A stretch of 64,000 nt of DNA from assembly GCA_963827315.1 (NCBI GenBank), contig CAWHAL010000002.1, positions 124,001 to 188,000 on the forward strand, written 5' to 3'. The translations under genes and the position numbers were made by a program. The stretch comes from CAVXEF01 sp963827315. GTDB lineage: Bacteria; Planctomycetota; Phycisphaerae; Sedimentisphaerales; Anaerobacaceae. Shown here piece by piece: positions 60,998-64,000 of the stretch (positions are counted from its first letter, which is position 1; each line of letters starts with the position of its first letter). The notes under the pieces are model-generated. The model searched no databases. It saw only the letters and a list, made by a program, of their open reading frames with translations, and was not told the DNA's origin.

Positions 60998-61654
60998 CTA
61001 ATCCCGCACCAGCCTCACTGATGCCCCTATCCTTGTGACATCCGCCACACCATCAGAGCCGACATCAATACTGACCCGACACCGCTGCCGTGCCTTCTCG
61101 AAAAGCTTCTGATAATGTAAACTCTTGCTCCAGAAATTCTCGTCTTGAGATTTGCTGGCTAACATCGCGTAGACGCTCGAAATAACGCCGAAGACCGACG
61201 CCAACCTTAAAACATTCTTATCAAGAATGTCTTCGACGCCTATATCACTTGCTGGATTCCCCGGCCTAATACTGAAATACTCAGTCAACTGAAAACCCAC
61301 TTCCGCTGCCTGCGGCGCAAATGTGCTGACTCTGTAACTAATATCCGTAGCCGCTGGCGGTGCGATTGCATCCTCTTCTGAATCCGCTCGCAGAACTGAA
61401 ACAGTTAACTGCGTCGCCGAATCTACTGAAACTATCTCGAACGTCCCCTCCAGAGAACCATTTGCAGATTGCAGATATATAACGCCGCCCACCGAAACCT
61501 GAGCACTCACAAAATCTGCGCTGGCTGCCGTAAAAGTTGTCCCGCTCAGCGCTCCACCTGTCCCACACGCCAATACCTGTCCCGGTAAATGCAGTTCACC
61601 GAACAATATCGGCTCATATCTCAAAATGTCGACATCCTCTGAAAACTTAGCCAT
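60998..61654 (-). CDS. Phage structural protein after the capsid gene
   Basis: A 218-residue protein. The first half is beta-rich (GTGGALSGTTFTAASADFVSAQVSVGGVIYL, GTFEIVSVDSATQLTVSVLRAD), similar in style to domains that also occur in the capsid protein (the segment QVEGGEELILVTGINSNTLTV). The second half is helical (DILDKNVLRLASVFGVISSVYAMLAS, WSKSLHYQKLFEKARQR). Its place right after the capsid gene suits a head-completion or connector protein. Confidence 0.55.
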   Translation of the reverse strand: MAKFSEDVDILRYEPILFGELHLPGQVLACGTGGALSGTTFTAASADFVSAQVSVGGVIYLQSANGSLEGTFEIVSVDSATQLTVSVLRADSEEDAIAPPAATDISYRVSTFAPQAAEVGFQLTEYFSIRPGNPASDIGVEDILDKNVLRLASVFGVISSVYAMLASKSQDENFWSKSLHYQKLFEKARQRCRVSIDVGSDGVADVTRIGASVRLVRD

Positions 61655-61690
61655 TTACATCCGCACTCCTTTCACACGACCGGCAGCTTC

Positions 61691-61725
61691 AGGTGCCCAA
61701 AGACCCTTCCGGTTTTTGGGCACCT
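61691..61725. terminator. Perfect hairpin between capsid and next gene
   Basis: AGGTGCCCAAA (61691-61701) and TTTGGGCACCT (61715-61725), 11 pairs, loop of 13. No T-run follows on the coding strand, so it may stabilise or trim the capsid mRNA instead of ending it. Confidence 0.45.
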
Positions 61726-61755
61726 TCCACCGCAGTACCTAATCACACCCCTCTA

Positions 61756-62910
61756 TTAGCTGGTAGTCAAATCCCGAATAAGCCCGTGTGCAGCTTCGTT
61801 CTTCAGCTCCAAGGTATATTCGCCGATCAGCTCGCCACACTCGTAGTCACCACTGCTCGCCAAAGGCTTAAAGTAAAAACTCCGCCCCATCAATGGCAAA
61901 ACACTTGCCCGCGAGGAATCCAAAAACAAAACCGCATCCTGAGGCATCCATCTCGACGTAACTATCCGGCAAATCCCAAAGTCGCTTTCATAAACGCTTA
62001 TCATCTCGGTATAGGTTGTATCGTTTGGACCATAACTTCGGCTGCTCGAGATAAAAGAGTTAATCCTCCGTTTCTGGAACCCATTGACAACAATCAAATC
62101 AACATTGCCGTCGCTGTTCTCCCATATCTTCCTGAGCATAAAATTGACACAGGCCTCATCAAGGTTGCCATCTGAAGGATGGCCGGGGTCGCCATCACGG
62201 AGAACATTCGTCAAAAGATGCTGAATAACCCCCTTCATCGACCTTCTAACTGCGCCGCTGCCTTCCGGACTACTGACAGGCCGCCCCCCATTGATGACGG
62301 TATTTTCCACATCGCGTATCAGCTCACGCAGTCGTTCCTGTTTTTGGTAATCCATCTCATCAGCCAGACCCAGCTGACTCGCAGCTATATCGGTCCCCGA
62401 CACCTCCACCGTGGCGGTAAATATCTGAGTGTAGTTGCCACACCGTTTGCGATTGGTAAACCTCGCCCCAGGTTTATCCGCCCCCTCAAGCGCCGCATTC
62501 CCAAGGATGTTAATCACTTGATTGTCCGCAATATCCTCTGCCGCAGTGCCTGCGTATCCTCGTATCACCGTTAACGTATTGCTGTTAATACCGGTTACAA
62601 GTATTAGCTCCTCGCCGCCTTCCACTTGAATCTGATCGCCCACACGAAATCTGCTGCCGTTATCTACATCAAATTCAGTATCAGTGGCCGGATCGGTAAA
62701 AGTATTATCATTGACAGCGTCCTTGTTCGGCAAAAGTTCATCCTCAAGCCACTCATGATGTGTACTTGTCGCCTCTCGCATCGGATCACCTAAAGCATCC
62801 AGCAACGGCGTCTCATAGGGTGAAATTATCCCAATCAAATCCGATACGTCCTCTGCCAATTCCGGCAAAGTCGTACCCGCTGAATAAGTTGCCTTTCCTG
62901 TAAAAGCCAT
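61756..62910 (-). CDS. Major capsid protein, DUF5309/SU10 type
   Basis: The 384-residue protein matches the SU10-like major capsid family by layout. It has an N-terminal DVSDLIGIISPYETPLLDALGD, followed by THHEWLEDELL, an inserted beta domain (QIQVEGGEELILVTGINS), the helical spine RFTNRKRCGNYTQIF then QKQERLRELIRDVENTVINGG, and a C-terminal beta end (DAVLFLDSSRASVLPLMGRSFY). It should form the HK97-fold shell. AAGGAG lies 9 bases before the ATG. Gaps and hairpins on both sides suggest its own expression level. Confidence 0.85.
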   Translation of the reverse strand: MAFTGKATYSAGTTLPELAEDVSDLIGIISPYETPLLDALGDPMREATSTHHEWLEDELLPNKDAVNDNTFTDPATDTEFDVDNGSRFRVGDQIQVEGGEELILVTGINSNTLTVIRGYAGTAAEDIADNQVINILGNAALEGADKPGARFTNRKRCGNYTQIFTATVEVSGTDIAASQLGLADEMDYQKQERLRELIRDVENTVINGGRPVSSPEGSGAVRRSMKGVIQHLLTNVLRDGDPGHPSDGNLDEACVNFMLRKIWENSDGNVDLIVVNGFQKRRINSFISSSRSYGPNDTTYTEMISVYESDFGICRIVTSRWMPQDAVLFLDSSRASVLPLMGRSFYFKPLASSGDYECGELIGEYTLELKNEAAHGLIRDLTTS

Positions 62911-62940
62911 TTCTTAATTCTCCTTCTATTCGTTCTTGTC

Positions 62941-62960
62941 ACTCCCGCAAAACCGGGAGT
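62941..62960. terminator. Hairpin between scaffold-like and capsid genes
   Basis: ACTCCCG (62941-62947), CAAAAC, CGGGAGT (62954-62960). It lies in the 104-base gap just before the capsid ribosome binding site. Confidence 0.4.
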
Positions 62961-63014
62961 TTGTTATCTTTAATATTCGCCTTGTGTTTTCTCTTGTTTC
63001 TATGCCTTTCCTTT

Positions 63015-63590
63015 TCAAACAAAACTCCTGCGCAGCTTGAGATACCTCTGCAAATCTGTCCTGCTTCCGGTCGCAGCTGCTTCTTTAGCCACTTTCTCCA
63101 AAACTGTTGGGCTGTTCTGCATCCGGTCTTTAGCTCCTGCGGTCCTCTTTGCTGTCATACCCACACCTGTTTGTCCCGCAAACAGATATTGCTTCTCTTT
63201 CCTCAGCTGCTCAACAACACCATCCATGTCTACATTCTCCTTGCCTTCTACCCTGGCTTTGGCAATCAGTATAGCCGTCTCCAAATCAACCGCCCCTACA
63301 GCAGCTAATTTGCGCATCAGCTTCTGCTCAATCTGCAGGCTCTGTAGATGCTCAGCCATCTCGCAGACTCGCGACTCTGCCTGCGCCAATTGCTCCACCA
63401 AGGCCTCGATCTTCTTCTCGGCACCCTGTGCCCTCTTCCGATAGCGAATCGACTCACCAACAGGAACCAGCTTTAAACCATCTCCACCACTTTGTTCCGC
63501 TGCCGTCTCTGACAACTCCGGTGTCGTTACCGAATGTCTGTTGCCCGATGTCGTCTCGGACAAAATGCTTTCATCATCAATTTGACCCAT
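63015..63590 (-). CDS. Coiled-coil scaffold-like protein
   Basis: A 191-residue protein with a low-complexity N-terminus (DDESILSETTSGNRHS), a strong central coiled coil (about residues 55-110: KKIEALVEQLAQAESRVCEMAEHLQSLQIEQKLMRKLAAVG), and a basic C-terminal end (MQNSPTVLEKVAKEAAATGS...LQRYLKLRRSFV). Between portal and capsid genes, this is the usual form and position of a capsid scaffolding protein. No protease motif is seen. Confidence 0.7.
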   Translation of the reverse strand: MGQIDDESILSETTSGNRHSVTTPELSETAAEQSGGDGLKLVPVGESIRYRKRAQGAEKKIEALVEQLAQAESRVCEMAEHLQSLQIEQKLMRKLAAVGAVDLETAILIAKARVEGKENVDMDGVVEQLRKEKQYLFAGQTGVGMTAKRTAGAKDRMQNSPTVLEKVAKEAAATGSRTDLQRYLKLRRSFV

Positions 63591-63616
63591 GAAACCTCCC
63601 GACCTTTCTTAAAGTC

Positions 63617-64000
63617 TCAACTCTCTTTTGTGGTTTCGTAACCTAATTCTCTGAGTACCTGCTCAGTTGGAACGCCCAATTCCTTCTTGATTTGGGCCTC
63701 CTTTAGCCTCTCCATCAAATCCTCCGGCAGCGGACTTGGAAAAATAGTGTCCACTTGTCTGTCCGCCTCTGTGACTCTGTAAATGTTCGCCTTATCAAGG
63801 ATACCCAGAACCATCCAGCAAATTCTCTTCAAGCCTTCGCCGTATGTAAATCTCTTACGTTCCGTCTTCGATAACATCCCCATAAGCGTAAGTCTAAGGG
63901 CAACCGCGCTTGTAAGGTTGCCCAGCTTGCTTTTCAAAACGCCGGCTACCAAAGGTGTCACGCCGCTTGCCTTGTCCATTGCTTCTCTAATCTCGGCAAT
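63617..64000 (-). CDS. Phage portal protein, C-terminal part (5' end outside window)
   Basis: The frame is open to the window edge (128 codons visible, beginning IAEIREA before an internal Met at 63979). SGVTPLVAGVLKSKLGNLTSAVALRLTLMGML, then KTERKRFTYGEGLKRICWMVLGI, is the helical region of portal proteins that lies near the DNA channel (compare SG-x-N-x-N-x-S-x-x-AL in SPP1/HK97-type portals). The C-terminus PEDLMERLKEAQIKKELGVPTEQVLRELGY is the usual tail. It is the first visible gene of the phage operon; terminase would be expected beyond 64000. Confidence 0.72.
   Translation of the reverse strand: MAEIREAMDKASGVTPLVAGVLKSKLGNLTSAVALRLTLMGMLSKTERKRFTYGEGLKRICWMVLGILDKANIYRVTEADRQVDTIFPSPLPEDLMERLKEAQIKKELGVPTEQVLRELGYETTKES

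Overview
The window looks like chromosome from a Planctomycetota bacterium, most likely of the Phycisphaerae. This is inferred from gene content and style: a secreted cyclophilin that runs into a dockerin-like DLNGDC segment, several GroEL paralogues, an anti-sigma/ECF sigma pair, an FmdB zinc ribbon beside dnaJ-grpE, MurE with the meso-DAP motif DNPR, and many short palindromic or wordy intergenic repeats. No rRNA, tRNA, CRISPR array or complete insertion sequence was seen. Promoters of the TTGACA/TATAAT type with 17-base spacers are recognisable before many operons.

Layout. 1-7.8 kb: cyclophilin (cut by the window edge), queG, an accessory XRE-ImmA/DUF4411 pair, an SH3-domain secreted protein, an FAD amine-oxidase-like enzyme, cupin and acylphosphatase. 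7.9-10.5 kb: a SpoIIE-type phosphatase with GAF domain, then cmk and plsC. 10.8-16.7 kb: a chaperone block groEL-groES-groEL-dnaJ-grpE-fmdB. 16.7-19.0 kb: isochorismatase-fold hydrolase, anti-sigma factor and ECF sigma factor, read leftward. 19.4-22.1 kb: a compact restriction-modification island (cytosine methyltransferase, likely PD-(D/E)XK endonuclease, Vsr). 22.1-22.8 kb: repeat-rich gap. 22.8-29.4 kb: small membrane proteins, argD-argF, GNAT, rdgB, topA. 29.4-33.6 kb: amrS-pdxB-folP leftward and a cysteine synthase rightward. 34.0-36.5 kb: a receiver-domain gene with a near-perfect sigma-54 promoter, followed by a second groES and a third groEL. 36.9-44.6 kb: a leftward cluster rmuC-SDR-recJ-murE-murF-mraY. 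44.7-53.6 kb: ASCH protein, amidase-like protein, glycosyltransferase/methyltransferase fusion, parvulin lipoprotein, thioesterase, purF-purM, a membrane protein and DUF503. 53.6-64.0 kb: a leftward phage structural module (portal, scaffold-like protein, DUF5309/SU10-type capsid, fibre and FN3-like proteins, hub-like protein, small membrane proteins) that continues past the window.

The most unusual layer is the repeats. At least four short families sit next to or inside genes. One 59-60 base element supplies both the Shine-Dalgarno and the start codon of two neighbouring genes (thioesterase and purF). Another is inserted in the same reading frame in the adjacent murE and murF genes. A third forms palindromes at both ends of argD, making its last codons and stop. 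A roughly 90-base repeat occurs just beyond each of the two accessory defence-like islands. Two genes, an SDR and a phage structural gene, are split by single-base frame changes; the SDR break lies on an A8 tract where a -1 shift would restore the full protein.
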